From positions 1,069,501-1,133,500 of the forward strand of contig NZ_ASWH01000001.1 of assembly GCF_000407545.1 (NCBI RefSeq): a DNA stretch of 64,000 nt, in the 5' to 3' direction. A model generated the notes under the pieces. That model was not told where the DNA came from. It worked only from the letters and a program-made list of their open reading frames with translations, and did no database searches. The DNA comes from Enterococcus gilvus ATCC BAA-350 (GTDB lineage: Bacteria > Bacillota > Bacilli > Lactobacillales > Enterococcaceae). This document shows, one piece after another, positions 41,101-50,084 of this stretch (positions within the stretch are counted from its first letter, which is position 1; each line of letters starts with the position of its first letter). The translations under genes were made by a program, and so were the position numbers.

Positions 41101-43176
41101 GCCACTCAAGAAGAAGCGGACAAACTATACGACGCCTCTGTTAAACCAGCAAGAAAAGCTCGGGACGATATTATCAATGCGGCTGACAAAAAGTACAAAG
41201 AGACTGTTAAAGCAGCTAAACGTCAACGAGACGAGACGGGTACTCTTTCTCAAGAACAGTATGAGAAAGTTGTAAAAGAAGCAAGAAGGCAACGTGATGG
41301 GACTAGAGATGCTGCGAATGACCAATTCAGCAAAGTAACCTCAAAAGCACGTGATCAAAAAAATAGGGTTAGTTCAGAAATTAATGCGCAAAAAAATTCA
41401 GTTGTAAGAAACGCTCAAGAGCAAGCTAGAGAACATATTGGTGCATCACAAAATGAATCAAGAACTGTTCAGGGGTCTTGGGAAGGCTTAAAAAGAAATC
41501 TGTCAAGTATTGTTGAAGCGATCGCACACGGTATAGGTAGTTTGATAAATGGACTGAACAAGGATTGGGGCAAAGGTCTCAAAAATTTCAAATTTGGAGC
41601 CCATGCAAAAGGTACTAGCGGATTAACGGAAGATGAAATTGCGCTAGTTGGTGAAGAAGGGTTTGAAATGGCGCATCATCCATCTAAGGGAATTTTCGCG
41701 GTCGGTGTAAATGGTCCCGAAATTAGACCTTTACAAGCAGGTACGTCTATTTTACCTCACGAAGCATCGAAACAGTTCTTATCTATGACAAAAGGACTTC
41801 CTGCCCATGCGGATGGCGTGTGGGGGACCATTAATAACATTGCTGACTGGGTAAAAGAGAAAGCCGAAAATGCTGCTGACTTCGTTAGCGATGGTGCTGA
41901 CAAATTGTATGAAACAATAACAGATAAATTAGGCGTTTCAAAATTCTTAGGTTCACTGGGAGGAGAAGGAAACGCAGAGTTTCAAACAGCTAAAGGCGGA
42001 CTGAATTATGTTGAAGACAATGTTGTCAAATACGTCCAAGAACTTTTTGATAAGTATCAGAGCGAAATAGGTGGTTCAGGTAGCAGGGGCGAATTCATTA
42101 AATACGTGTTGGCTCAACAAGGTAAACAATATGTTTGGGGAGCTGAAGGCCCAGACACATTTGACTGCTCTGGATTAATTATGTGGGCGTTAAAACAAGT
42201 CGGAATCCAATTCCCACATTACACAGGAGATCAATGGGGAGCGACAGACCATATCAACGAAAAAGAAGCGCGTCCTGGCGACTTGGTTTTCTTCGGGCCT
42301 GGAGCAAGTCGACATGTTGGAATGTATACAAAACCTGGAGAAATGTTTAATGCTTCTTCTCCTAATGCTTATGGTCCTGGAAATGGTATCGGTTATAGTC
42401 CATATGCTGCACCTGATTTATTAGGATTTGCAAGAATAAAGCAACTGAGCGATGGTGGCGGAGCACCAGGCAAAAGTTTTCAAGGTAAGTGGGATCAAGC
42501 TATCAGTACAGCTGCGGCACAAATGAAGGTATCCGTAACAGCCTCTGATATAAGAAATATTCTTAGTCTGATTCAACATGAATCAACTGGAAATGAGAAA
42601 GTAATTCAGAGCTCTGCCGTATGGGATGTAAATACCGCATCGGGAAATCCAGCGAAGGGATTGCTTCAATTTATTCCGCAAACATTCGCAAGATATGCTA
42701 TGCCAGGTCACGGAAATATCTTTAGTGGATATGATCAGCTATTAGCATTTTTCAATAATGCTCGATGGCGTTCTGAATTCAATCCAATGGGTGGATGGAG
42801 TCCAAATGGCCCTAGGAGATTCGCCGAAGGAGGCGAAGTAAACAGTCCTACGCTCGCTTGGATCGGTGAAGACCCTAGTTATGCTAAGGAATTTATTATC
42901 AACCCTGCTAAGGACAGCGCTGATTTACTTATCCAAAAAGCAATAGCGGCTAGAGAGCAGTATAAGCCAACACCTTCTACTCAAAACTATTCTTCAAGCG
43001 ACAACTCAACCGGTCGCTTTGTGACTCAATCTGATTTAAATCAGTTAATAAATAAGATTAACGAACGACCAGTTAAAGTGAACAGTATTTTGGATGGAAA
43101 ACAAGTTGGACATTCAGTTGATCAAACAAATGCGGGAACTTTAAAACGTAAACTATATACGGCAAGGAGGGCTTAG
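38200..43176 (+). CDS. tape measure protein with NlpC/P60 and SLT domains
   Basis: 1658 residues, RBS AAAGGAGG. The long helical body sets the tail length. A hydrophobic Gly/Ala-rich region lies near 700-760 (GQKVGGFAGSVGGTAAGAAI) and a charged coiled coil at about 770-1120. An NlpC/P60 endopeptidase domain has Cys1323 in TFDCSGLIMWAL and His in RHVGMYT. A lytic transglycosylase domain follows with Glu1461 in IQHESTGN and AKGLLQFIPQTF. These two wall-cutting domains would open a path through peptidoglycan during DNA entry. Confidence 0.95.
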   Translation: MGADATINIDVMLANLPKFKNDVSLVDELLAKLGINAGSKMDESFKSETTKIESIAKSTKKDIDQSLDKPVKFTIKADNSEAEKGVKETKAFLKDIPKSKITELKAENDGASLKIKALKSDISAIPNQKETTLKADANQAKAETKELGDTVEKTGAKFVGLKEIIAGTFIGNAFSKGVESVGSAFKETFGRVIELNDASVEFTNTMGISQDQSKKYKTALNDLFNSGLIETMDEGKEILKTINTQLGDLPADQLKKVSEYSAILQSQFGMDLNESLRGINSLMTNFGLTAEASFDYMVKGAQSGLNKTDELGDNLAEYGQLWSQAGFKADEMFAILDNGLKSGAYNLDKVNDFVKEFSISLNDGRIEDNLDKFSGKTQEIFHAFKNGQATSNDVFKSVISDLKGTTNEQEKLALASTVWSALGEDNAMKVIESLGDVNDTFSDVGGAAKDTRDEMEESFGVRIRKSIREVTSSLNPIGEKLMDIVEKYLPDMKKTAKDTFGSAVEYIGNLFSYLDKNKSTIGNITGNVKDLAKALLSGAWEQVKDILFGVADMFGLIDDNTKKIKDPLKQVDKIIENLADNKDKVELLGKALVTMFAVKKGFEFISMINQARKSLLEFTAVEKATSFLSGGFGNATKAGVTETVAQTATTVAPAAIGGAETAVTAGLLGRFSGLAKLSNLTAGLSKLVPFIGILGSLPELFKEGSTGQKVGGFAGSVGGTAAGAAIGTAILPGIGTALGAAAGAWAGSKFGEGFGDSIQKSLNGKPLKPKVEKTKAEIEVEIDEKKISKKITPAINKLNKELLIKMGIDTKSAQKAKKESDKLFEEMGKDIDDYYDSKQKRSKKDLDLLVKQGVMTRKEADKLLKKEQENNDASKKSKKDALIKMQTTVNEYYKKVEEIQNDSSKSEKQKNKELNKLRKQFVKEYVADQFAMNGKAVEAIESGAKEQEDLLKHLRKQKGKLNAKDLEATQEEADKLYDASVKPARKARDDIINAADKKYKETVKAAKRQRDETGTLSQEQYEKVVKEARRQRDGTRDAANDQFSKVTSKARDQKNRVSSEINAQKNSVVRNAQEQAREHIGASQNESRTVQGSWEGLKRNLSSIVEAIAHGIGSLINGLNKDWGKGLKNFKFGAHAKGTSGLTEDEIALVGEEGFEMAHHPSKGIFAVGVNGPEIRPLQAGTSILPHEASKQFLSMTKGLPAHADGVWGTINNIADWVKEKAENAADFVSDGADKLYETITDKLGVSKFLGSLGGEGNAEFQTAKGGLNYVEDNVVKYVQELFDKYQSEIGGSGSRGEFIKYVLAQQGKQYVWGAEGPDTFDCSGLIMWALKQVGIQFPHYTGDQWGATDHINEKEARPGDLVFFGPGASRHVGMYTKPGEMFNASSPNAYGPGNGIGYSPYAAPDLLGFARIKQLSDGGGAPGKSFQGKWDQAISTAAAQMKVSVTASDIRNILSLIQHESTGNEKVIQSSAVWDVNTASGNPAKGLLQFIPQTFARYAMPGHGNIFSGYDQLLAFFNNARWRSEFNPMGGWSPNGPRRFAEGGEVNSPTLAWIGEDPSYAKEFIINPAKDSADLLIQKAIAAREQYKPTPSTQNYSSSDNSTGRFVTQSDLNQLINKINERPVKVNSILDGKQVGHSVDQTNAGTLKRKLYTARRA

Positions 43177-44001
43177 ATGGTAAAAACAGATGTCTTATTA
43201 AAATTTAGCGATTGTGATTACTGTTTGACGAATGATCATGATATTAAAGTTGCTTCAATTGTCATTGGAATGCCAGTCCCCAAAAATGAATTTACATCAT
43301 TCCAAGGATCTGTCGGCCAAAGATTAGTTAATCATTCATTTGATTCATTTCCAATCATGCTTGATTTTGATTTAAAGGTCAGCACTTTAGACGATCTCGT
43401 TTTAAGAGAAACTGAGTTGAGAGAATTGTTTTCTCGAGAAGCTGAATACTATTTCATCTATTCGAAAGAGCCGGGAAAACGTTATCCGGTGTCTTTAGAC
43501 AGTATATCGGTTACAAAAAAAGCGTTTTTCATGTCTCATTTCACTGTATCTTTTAATGTGTTTAAAGGGTACGCTGAATCGATTACCTCAACGCTATCTG
43601 ATTTTAGTCTGAATAATGAATGGCAATTCAGTCAGGGACTTGTGGATGGAGATTATAAATATACTCATGAAACTAGTCGTTTTACTATCTTTAACGCTGG
43701 GAGTTTTCCTGTAGATCCTAGAGAAGTGTATTTAAAAATCACTTTACAAGGTGAGTCTGGAGGAAATGCGACCATCTTTAACAGAACTACTGGGGAAAGA
43801 TTCATCTATTTCCCTGAGTTCTCTACTAACTTAGGCCAAACAGTCACTTTAGATCGTGTATACCCGAAACTAAATGGTGTTAGTCGAGGCATTGATACAA
43901 ATCATGGATTAATCACCCTAGTCGAAGGGATCAACGAAATTGAAATTCAAAATGTAGCTAACGTTAAATCTTTCTGGGATTTTCGTTATTTATACAAGTA
44001 G
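43177..44001 (+). CDS. distal tail protein (Dit)
   Basis: 274 residues starting 1 bp after the tape measure gene, RBS GCAAGGAGG. SFQGSVGQRLVNHSFDSFPIMLDFDL and YTHETSRFTIFNAGSFPVDPREVYLKI are characteristic of Dit, the hub on which the baseplate is built. Confidence 0.9.
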   Translation: MVKTDVLLKFSDCDYCLTNDHDIKVASIVIGMPVPKNEFTSFQGSVGQRLVNHSFDSFPIMLDFDLKVSTLDDLVLRETELRELFSREAEYYFIYSKEPGKRYPVSLDSISVTKKAFFMSHFTVSFNVFKGYAESITSTLSDFSLNNEWQFSQGLVDGDYKYTHETSRFTIFNAGSFPVDPREVYLKITLQGESGGNATIFNRTTGERFIYFPEFSTNLGQTVTLDRVYPKLNGVSRGIDTNHGLITLVEGINEIEIQNVANVKSFWDFRYLYK

Positions 44002-44009
44002 GTGATATC

Positions 44010-45032
44010 ATGACTGATTTGTTAGTTAGAAATTTAGAGGAGAGTAAAGAAGAAATCCTTATCGGTTATGATAAGGATTCTTTCTATGAATCTTGGCAAG
44101 AAAATGAAACGTGGGAAGTCAGTTTTACTATACAAAGAACAAATTTTAACGGAGTTAGTTTTGATTTGATTGGTTACGAAAACATTTTGATTTGGAATGG
44201 ACAACGCTTTGTAATCAAGCAAATGACCAGTTATGCTTCCGGCTCAAAAATATATAAGGATGTGACAGCTACTCATATTTACTATACGATTCAGGATTGT
44301 AGACAATATAATGGTTCACTTACTGGGAATTTGACAATTAATCAAGTTTTATCACATATTTTCAAATCGGGAAACAATGGTTTTACCTGGGAGGTTATAG
44401 ATCCGATCGGTGTATTTAGTAAAGTTGAGCAAGAAAACTTCGGAAATGGGAACTATTTGGATCTTATAAATGAGGTTATAGATGATTACAAATGTGTAGT
44501 TATTCCTGACAATAAACACCTTAGGTTCTATCCTAGAGAGGAATATGGACAAACTACAGAAAAACAAATCCGATATAAATTTAATACTGATGAAGTGAAG
44601 TTTGATATTGACACATTTGCTTTAAAGACTCAAATCCGCGGTTTTGGTAAAACGGATGATAAAGATAACTATATTTTTAGTCCAATAACTTATACAAGTC
44701 CTTTGGCTGAGAAATATGGTATTAGAGTTCAAGATCCGGTTGAAGATCAAAGATATACAATACCGGGAAATATGTCTGCTCGGCTAAAGCAAGAAATACA
44801 TGACTTTCCTGATATTTCTGGCTCAATCTCACTAAAGTGGGTTATTGAATTGGAAAAAGGCGATAGAGTTCCATTTATCTATGAGCCTTTAAATATTAAT
44901 TCGCTTATACGAGTGGTAGGTATAACTTGTTACCCTGCATTGCCTAATAAACCGCCTGAGATCACGTTATCGAATACAAAGAAAACAATGACATCAATAC
45001 TAGCGAACTTAGCTAGGAAAGGAGTGATTTAG
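44010..45032 (+). CDS. tail-associated baseplate hub protein (prophage tail/Tal type)
   Basis: 340 residues. SWQENETWEVSFTIQRTNFN and DVTATHIYYTIQDCRQYNGSLTGNLTINQVLSHIF match prophage tail proteins related to gp27/Tal. It lacks a C-terminal peptidase extension, which may be explained by the hydrolase domains on the tape measure. Confidence 0.88.
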   Translation: MTDLLVRNLEESKEEILIGYDKDSFYESWQENETWEVSFTIQRTNFNGVSFDLIGYENILIWNGQRFVIKQMTSYASGSKIYKDVTATHIYYTIQDCRQYNGSLTGNLTINQVLSHIFKSGNNGFTWEVIDPIGVFSKVEQENFGNGNYLDLINEVIDDYKCVVIPDNKHLRFYPREEYGQTTEKQIRYKFNTDEVKFDIDTFALKTQIRGFGKTDDKDNYIFSPITYTSPLAEKYGIRVQDPVEDQRYTIPGNMSARLKQEIHDFPDISGSISLKWVIELEKGDRVPFIYEPLNINSLIRVVGITCYPALPNKPPEITLSNTKKTMTSILANLARKGVI

Positions 45033-46081
45033 TGGAACTACTAAAACTCATTAAAAATCGGATTTCAACAGAATGGAAAAAAACATTCAACGATAATGTG
45101 GATATTTTGAACGGTATTACACGTGACCAAAATCAAAAAATTGACGTCGTTGACAAAAGAATTGACAATTTAGTCCTACATTCGGGCGGTGAGTCCCCGA
45201 ATGAAGTAGTGGATGCACGGGTAAATAACCGAGCACAACAATTCGATACACTTCAGGGAAGACTACTCGCTGGGGAGTTCACACATGATGAAGACATGGC
45301 GGAAATACGATCAGAATTGGAAAATCAGAATGTAATTATCTTAAAGATGGATAAAAAGCTCGATAAAATACTTGGGGAATACGGTGGTACACTAACTATC
45401 TATGTTTCAACGGAGAGGGGTAATAACAGTACGGCGGATGGGTCGCAAGCGATGCCGTTTAAGACACTCCAAGCTGCAGTGAACACGATTCCACTATTAA
45501 CGTCGAGTCAAGTCGTTATTCTCGTTGAAGATGGCACGTTTCTTGAAGATGTTCGTTTTAGAAACATCTATTCGGGCGGTATTTATATCAGATCGGTCCA
45601 AGATACGACGAATCTTGATCCATCAACAACTGATTGTCCAGTTAAAGTTCGGTCAATGTCGTTTATGTATTGCACTGGGTACCTTCAATTACGAGGAATC
45701 CAATTTATAGATCAAGGAAATGCACCGTCTATAGGTAATACAAGGTATTCGCTGTATCAAGAACAAGGCGGATACATGAGTTTGGCAAAATGTAAGTTTG
45801 CAGAGAATACAAAGTCAATTGCCAATCACAAATCTATTTATGTTGGAGGAAGCTCAAAAGCCACGGTTGGGTCAGATACTGCTTTTATCAATCAACTGAT
45901 GTGCTTGTATGCAGTAGGGATGGCTGAGGTAAATGTATCAGGTATTAAAGGGTCTTCAAATAGCGAACTGTTAGTGGTTTGGAACGGCACTGGAAGAATC
46001 CCAAGTGATTTAAATATCGCTACAACAAATACTAGAACGATCGAAAGAGGATTGATTTTAACAAAGGGGTCGGTGATCTAA
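45032..46081 (+). CDS. beta-helix tail spike-like protein, putative receptor binding
   Basis: 349 residues, GTG start overlapping the hub stop. An N-terminal coiled-coil/anchor (about 1-110) is followed by a right-handed beta-helix-type region starting at TLTIYVSTERGNNSTADGSQAMPFKTLQAAVNTI. It probably recognises or degrades a surface polysaccharide. No catalytic residues can be assigned. Confidence 0.75.
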   Translation: MELLKLIKNRISTEWKKTFNDNVDILNGITRDQNQKIDVVDKRIDNLVLHSGGESPNEVVDARVNNRAQQFDTLQGRLLAGEFTHDEDMAEIRSELENQNVIILKMDKKLDKILGEYGGTLTIYVSTERGNNSTADGSQAMPFKTLQAAVNTIPLLTSSQVVILVEDGTFLEDVRFRNIYSGGIYIRSVQDTTNLDPSTTDCPVKVRSMSFMYCTGYLQLRGIQFIDQGNAPSIGNTRYSLYQEQGGYMSLAKCKFAENTKSIANHKSIYVGGSSKATVGSDTAFINQLMCLYAVGMAEVNVSGIKGSSNSELLVVWNGTGRIPSDLNIATTNTRTIERGLILTKGSVI

Positions 46082-47233
46082 TTGTTCAAAACAAGTGAAG
46101 AAATAATTGTGATCCAAGCCGAAGCAACCACTCCTATACCTACTGGAGTGGTTTTTTGGTCCCATGACAAAGGTACTGCTAAACTGATCATTCAGTTGAA
46201 AAAAGGTCATATAAATCAGACTTTATCTCAAGGCACAATCGTTCCGATCCTTTTAGAGTTCAATTCAGACACAGCAGCTAAGGGAAAAGGACGTCATATT
46301 TACCATGCGGTAATTGAGAATGCTTTAGAAGGAATCGTTTCTATTGTTTTAGAAGACAATATTTTGGGTTACGTTGGACGTGTAGATGGTTCGGTTTATA
46401 TTGAGTTGCCTGATTCACGATCACTTGATACTGCCGGCCGGTTTACTTTTGACATTAAACGAAGCCCTATCGATGAGGATGTTCCTGAATTGGAAGATTA
46501 TTATTGGCAAGGATTCAGTGAGATTAACAAAGAATTTGTCGACATGAAGAAGAAGCTGGACAAGGCTATCATTGATTTTGGAGACGAAAAGAATGACATC
46601 GTTCAAGAATTTCATAGAAAATTTACTGAAGTTAATACAGCTTTAACTGATGCATTAACTGAATTCGAAAAAGGAAACTTTTATCCTAAACCTGAAGCAG
46701 ATGAGCTTTTTTTCGGCGACGCAGATTTGGCGACTGAAGAAGAAGCTGAAACTGGCGATAGTGACCAGAAACTCATGACTCCTCTGCGAGTCTTTCAGGC
46801 AATCGTTAAGTGGACAAAAGACAAGTTCGTATCTATGACTGAAAATGAAACAGTATTGGGGATCAAGAATTTTGCGAATGGTCTTCAAGTTGGGGGAAGA
46901 AATGTTCTTTCTCAAAAGGGAGAAATTGTATTTGATCATACTAGCGAAACAGATTCCTCTATTCAATCTGGAATAGTTAGATTTAAACGATACGGAGATT
47001 GGATTTTAGTCAATTTTAATTTCCAGTGTAGAAGTACAAATATTGCCTCTGGTGGGAACCTCATTGACGTTTTAGAAGCTGATATTATCCCCTCTGGTTC
47101 AATTCAAGTAGATATTACTTATGACAAAGCATTGACTATAGATGCTTCGGGTAAAGTAACTGCACTGTGGGGGCTTAATACGAATAGTTATTATGCTGGA
47201 TCGGCTGTGTATTTTGCAAAAAATAAATTATAG
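46082..47233 (+). CDS. BppU-like baseplate protein
   Basis: 383 residues, TTG start after AAGGGGTCGGTG. The N-terminal domain (GTAKLIIQLKKGHINQTLSQGTIVPILLEF ... GRFTFDIKRSPIDED) is of the BppU N-terminal type. A helical linker and a C-terminal domain with a repeat-like fibre part (about 230-383) follow. Likely a structural or receptor-binding baseplate component. Confidence 0.82.
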   Translation: MFKTSEEIIVIQAEATTPIPTGVVFWSHDKGTAKLIIQLKKGHINQTLSQGTIVPILLEFNSDTAAKGKGRHIYHAVIENALEGIVSIVLEDNILGYVGRVDGSVYIELPDSRSLDTAGRFTFDIKRSPIDEDVPELEDYYWQGFSEINKEFVDMKKKLDKAIIDFGDEKNDIVQEFHRKFTEVNTALTDALTEFEKGNFYPKPEADELFFGDADLATEEEAETGDSDQKLMTPLRVFQAIVKWTKDKFVSMTENETVLGIKNFANGLQVGGRNVLSQKGEIVFDHTSETDSSIQSGIVRFKRYGDWILVNFNFQCRSTNIASGGNLIDVLEADIIPSGSIQVDITYDKALTIDASGKVTALWGLNTNSYYAGSAVYFAKNKL

Positions 47234-47243
47234 GAGGAAAGAA

Positions 47244-47588
47244 ATGAAAACTATTTATAAGGTCCTATATCCAGTAGGTTACGAGGAACACGAGGTCGCA
47301 GATGATTTTCCAACTTCTATTCCGTTTGTGGAAGATGTGCCGCTTCAGAATTTGAAAAATCCGCAATCTCAGTTCTATAATTTCTCTAAAAATAAATGGG
47401 AAGAAGTCGTCACTCAAAATTACTCTGAACAAATAGAAATGCTTGAAACCTTAACAGAAGCAGTTCAAAGAGAAAACGAGGAGCTTAAGAAGGCGGCTGA
47501 AGAGCAAGCAATCCAAATGACGGATACGCAACTAGCGATAGCCGAAGTTTATGAAATGCTGGTTCCTGCAAACAAGGAGGCTAAATAA
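47244..47588 (+). CDS. hypothetical phage tail-associated protein
   Basis: 114 residues from ATG 47244 (RBS TAGGAGGAAAG). The frame is open from 47193, but that part overlaps the BppU-like gene. Coiled-coil C-terminal half (SEQIEMLETLTEAVQRENEELKKAAEEQAIQ). Precedes the two CD1375-like genes. Confidence 0.7.
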   Translation: MKTIYKVLYPVGYEEHEVADDFPTSIPFVEDVPLQNLKNPQSQFYNFSKNKWEEVVTQNYSEQIEMLETLTEAVQRENEELKKAAEEQAIQMTDTQLAIAEVYEMLVPANKEAK

Positions 47589-47702
47589 ATGGCAAATATC
47601 TACGTCAATTTGATTCAGAAAGGTCTGAAAACTATTGAGGAAGTACCAAAGACAATTAGAAAAGAAGTACAAGCGATCTTGGATGCAGACATTGCGGATT
47701 AA
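47589..47702 (+). CDS. CD1375-like/XkdX-like small phage protein, copy 1
   Basis: 37 codons from ATG 47589 adjacent to the previous stop, RBS AAGGAGG. MANIYVNLIQKGLKTIEEVP is close to the CD1375-like pattern. A second, longer copy follows, so the two form a tandem pair. Confidence 0.65.
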   Translation: MANIYVNLIQKGLKTIEEVPKTIRKEVQAILDADIAD

Positions 47703-47739
47703 GATTGCTTTTTATTTGCTCAGAAAAGAGGTGAATACA

Positions 47740-47865
47740 ATGGCAGTAGTCTATGCGACGTTGATTATCAAAGGTAAGAAAACGATCGAACAAGTACCTG
47801 GTCTGATCCGCGAACAAGTGAGAGAAATCTTACTGGATATGGATTTACCAGAATTAGCAGAGTAG
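47740..47865 (+). CDS. CD1375-like/XkdX-like small phage protein, copy 2
   Basis: 41 codons from ATG 47740, RBS AAAAGAGGTG. MAVVYATLIIKGKKTIEQVP and IREQVREILLDMDL match the CD1375-like family. Paralogous to the gene just upstream. Followed by a UUCG-loop terminator. Confidence 0.75.
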   Translation: MAVVYATLIIKGKKTIEQVPGLIREQVREILLDMDLPELAE

Positions 47866-47891
47866 CACACTTTCGAGTGTGCTTTTTATTT
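47864..47891 (+). terminator. terminator before lysis genes
   Basis: AGCACACT (47864-47871) - TTCG - AGTGTGCT (47876-47883), then TTTTTATTTT. The stem overlaps the stop codon of the preceding gene. Confidence 0.8.
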
Positions 47892-47913
47892 TGATTGGAA
47901 GGTGGAAAGGCAT

Positions 47914-48207
47914 GTGTTGAACATTGAATTAGTTACAAGGTGGATTGAATGGCTAACGGTAATCGGCGTGGCTGTGCTAACAGTTATTCGACCCATTATG
48001 AATAGCTTCAACAAGATAAGTGAGAACTTGACCAAAATGACTCACAGTTTAGATTTATTGAATCGTGATTTACAAGCAAGCAAAGAAGATCGAACAAGTA
48101 TCCATGACGAATTACAACGACACGATGAACGGTTGGATTCTCATAACGATCGTTTGATTGAACACACACAACAGATTAAAACCCTATACAAAGAAAGGAA
48201 TAATTAA
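47914..48207 (+). CDS. small coiled-coil membrane protein (XhlA-like)
   Basis: About 98 residues with one transmembrane helix near the N-terminus (WIEWLTVIGVAVLTVIRPIM), followed by a long polar coiled coil (about 35-98). The layout is XhlA/holin-associated. The exact start (GTG 47914 or TTG 47917) is uncertain, with AAAGG at 47906-47910. Confidence 0.6.
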   Translation: MLNIELVTRWIEWLTVIGVAVLTVIRPIMNSFNKISENLTKMTHSLDLLNRDLQASKEDRTSIHDELQRHDERLDSHNDRLIEHTQQIKTLYKERNN

Positions 48208-48208
48208 A

Positions 48209-48475
48209 ATGAAAATCAATTGGAAATTAAGAATCAAATCGAAAGCATTTTGGGTGGGTGTTGTTCCACTAGTCATTCTATTAGTTCAGGCGGTCGCTGC
48301 TGCATTTGGCTATACATTAGATCTCTCTTCATACGGAGATAAAGCATTAGCTGTAATCAACGCGCTGTTTGCTTTACTGGCTTTCTTGGGAATTACTGCC
48401 GACCCTACAACGCATGGGTTATCTGATAGCGATCAGGCATTGGCCTATTCGAAACCGAAGAAGGAGGGCAAATAG
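48209..48475 (+). CDS. phage holin, phi LC3 family
   Basis: 88 residues from ATG 48209 (RBS AAGAAAGGAA). KINWKLRIKSKAFWVGVVPL, two membrane helices and the C-terminal GITADPTTHGLSDSDQALAY are typical of phi-LC3 holins. It makes the membrane hole that releases the endolysin encoded next. Confidence 0.92.
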   Translation: MKINWKLRIKSKAFWVGVVPLVILLVQAVAAAFGYTLDLSSYGDKALAVINALFALLAFLGITADPTTHGLSDSDQALAYSKPKKEGK

Positions 48476-48476
48476 T

Positions 48477-49514
48477 ATGGTATTAAACGTAGTAGACGTG
48501 GCTTCACATCAAACAGTTCAACAAGCAATCACTGCTGGGGCCGATGCTTGTATTGTTAAAGCTACACAGGGAACGGGGTATATTAATCCTAAGTGTGATG
48601 CTCAGTATCAATTAGCAAAACAGCATGGATTATTACTCGGGGTATATCATTACGCCGGAGGTGGAAGCCCCATTTCAGAAGCCGATTATTTTCTAGCAAA
48701 TATTAAAGGATATATTGGTGAAGCCATTTTGATTTTAGACTGGGAAGAATATCAAAACGCATCTTACAATAATACGAATTGGGCACGTCAATTCGTCAAT
48801 CGCGTACATGAAAAAACGGGTGTCTGGTGTGTGCTTTACGGCAATCGTCAAGATATTGATCGTTGCTTAAACCTAGTGAATGATTGTGCTTTATGGTTTG
48901 CAGGTTATCCGACAAACACTCAACGGGATTGGAACGCTCCAGAATTTATCTATAATATTTCACCGTGGAAAAGTATGATTGGATGGCAGTATAGTGCTGC
49001 TGACGTAGATCGTAGTAAGTTCTATATTACTAAAGAACAATGGAATAAGTACGCAAATCCTTCTCAAACAAATAAGCCTAGTCCAGCACCTCAGCCAGTT
49101 AAGCCAAACAAAACAGTTGATCCAACAACCGCGGGGCAACACTTCCCAATTATGCAAGATCCTAAATTCCCGCAAAACAAAGCTCATCTGGATCGTTTTG
49201 GTCCAGTAGGTAACAAATTAGTAGTGGAAGGTTGGCATACAACTGCTTCAAAGCATGAGTTTATTATCGTTATGGATCGAGTAAAAAATAAGGAGCTTGC
49301 CAGAAAAGAAGTCAAACCAATTGCCCGTCCAGATGTTAAAAAAGCATTTGGATTATCTTATGACCAGGTTGGATTTAAAACAGAATTTGATTTAGCGCAA
49401 TTCAAGGGCCATTCTGTAATCGTTCTACTTCGTGCAACAAATGATCCGAAGGGGAATACAGCTGGAGGCTTCCAAGATTTCTATGAAACTCGCTGGTATC
49501 ACGATATTAAATAA
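48477..49514 (+). CDS. endolysin, GH25 muramidase
   Basis: 345 residues from ATG 48477 (RBS GAAGGAGGG). The N-terminal glycosyl hydrolase family 25 domain (about 1-190; VVDVASHQ, ILDWEEY) cuts the glycan backbone. A Pro/Lys linker (about 200-220) follows, then a C-terminal cell-wall-binding-like domain (LVVEGWHTTASKHEFIIVMD). No signal peptide, so it needs the holin. Confidence 0.93.
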   Translation: MVLNVVDVASHQTVQQAITAGADACIVKATQGTGYINPKCDAQYQLAKQHGLLLGVYHYAGGGSPISEADYFLANIKGYIGEAILILDWEEYQNASYNNTNWARQFVNRVHEKTGVWCVLYGNRQDIDRCLNLVNDCALWFAGYPTNTQRDWNAPEFIYNISPWKSMIGWQYSAADVDRSKFYITKEQWNKYANPSQTNKPSPAPQPVKPNKTVDPTTAGQHFPIMQDPKFPQNKAHLDRFGPVGNKLVVEGWHTTASKHEFIIVMDRVKNKELARKEVKPIARPDVKKAFGLSYDQVGFKTEFDLAQFKGHSVIVLLRATNDPKGNTAGGFQDFYETRWYHDIK

Positions 49515-49568
49515 ACTAAAATCACTTTTAGAATCACGCAAAAATTTAAATAGTTTACTTTTAAAATA

Positions 49569-49577
49569 TGCTATAAT
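49569..49577 (+). promoter_or_regulatory. extended -10 promoter for post-lysin genes
   Basis: TGCTATAAT, an ideal -10 with the TG extension and no clear -35, 34 bp before the first moron gene and downstream of the lysin. It allows expression in the lysogen independent of the late operon. Confidence 0.6.
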
Positions 49578-49610
49578 ACTCTTGAATATTAGAAGAAATG
49601 GGGATCATCA

Positions 49611-50084
49611 ATGATTAAAGAAAAAATATCAGCTTTTTTTCTAGTTCAAGAGCTAAAAAACGATACACCTTTAGCCAGAGGAGCTGTTAAAGAATTTTCT
49701 GGATTGCCATTATATGAAAGTTCGATTCGCCCCAAAGATAAAGGCAAAGTTCCTGATGGCCCTGTTGCTAAGGCTATTTTCTTTAATTTAGTGATTGGGA
49801 AAATATATAAGTTAGGTATTTCTGTAAGAGATGGCGAAGGCAAACTTCTAGCGCCTGAATCCTATGGTCCTTTCGATTTTGCGCGTCCAATACAAGAAAC
49901 TGAACAAAATGCAAAAGTTGTAGATGGGAAAAAATATGGAATTTCCAGCATGTATTTTACTCTGCCTGATTTTACTATTTTTGAACCAGATGAAATTGAA
50001 TTCAAGATATGGATTTCTAATGAGCAAGATGAGCAATTAGATGTGGCGAAAACATATTTAAGGATTGATCAGGCCAATGAGTAA
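49611..50084 (+). CDS. unknown moron-type protein
   Basis: 157 residues, predicted beta-rich (VIGKIYKLGISVRDGEGKLLAPESYGPFDFARP; DEIEFKIWISNEQDEQL). No family recognised. It sits after the lysin, between its own promoter and a terminator shared with the next gene, where prophages commonly carry accessory genes. RBS AAGAAATGGGG. Overlaps the next gene by 8 bp. Confidence 0.7.
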   Translation: MIKEKISAFFLVQELKNDTPLARGAVKEFSGLPLYESSIRPKDKGKVPDGPVAKAIFFNLVIGKIYKLGISVRDGEGKLLAPESYGPFDFARPIQETEQNAKVVDGKKYGISSMYFTLPDFTIFEPDEIEFKIWISNEQDEQLDVAKTYLRIDQANE

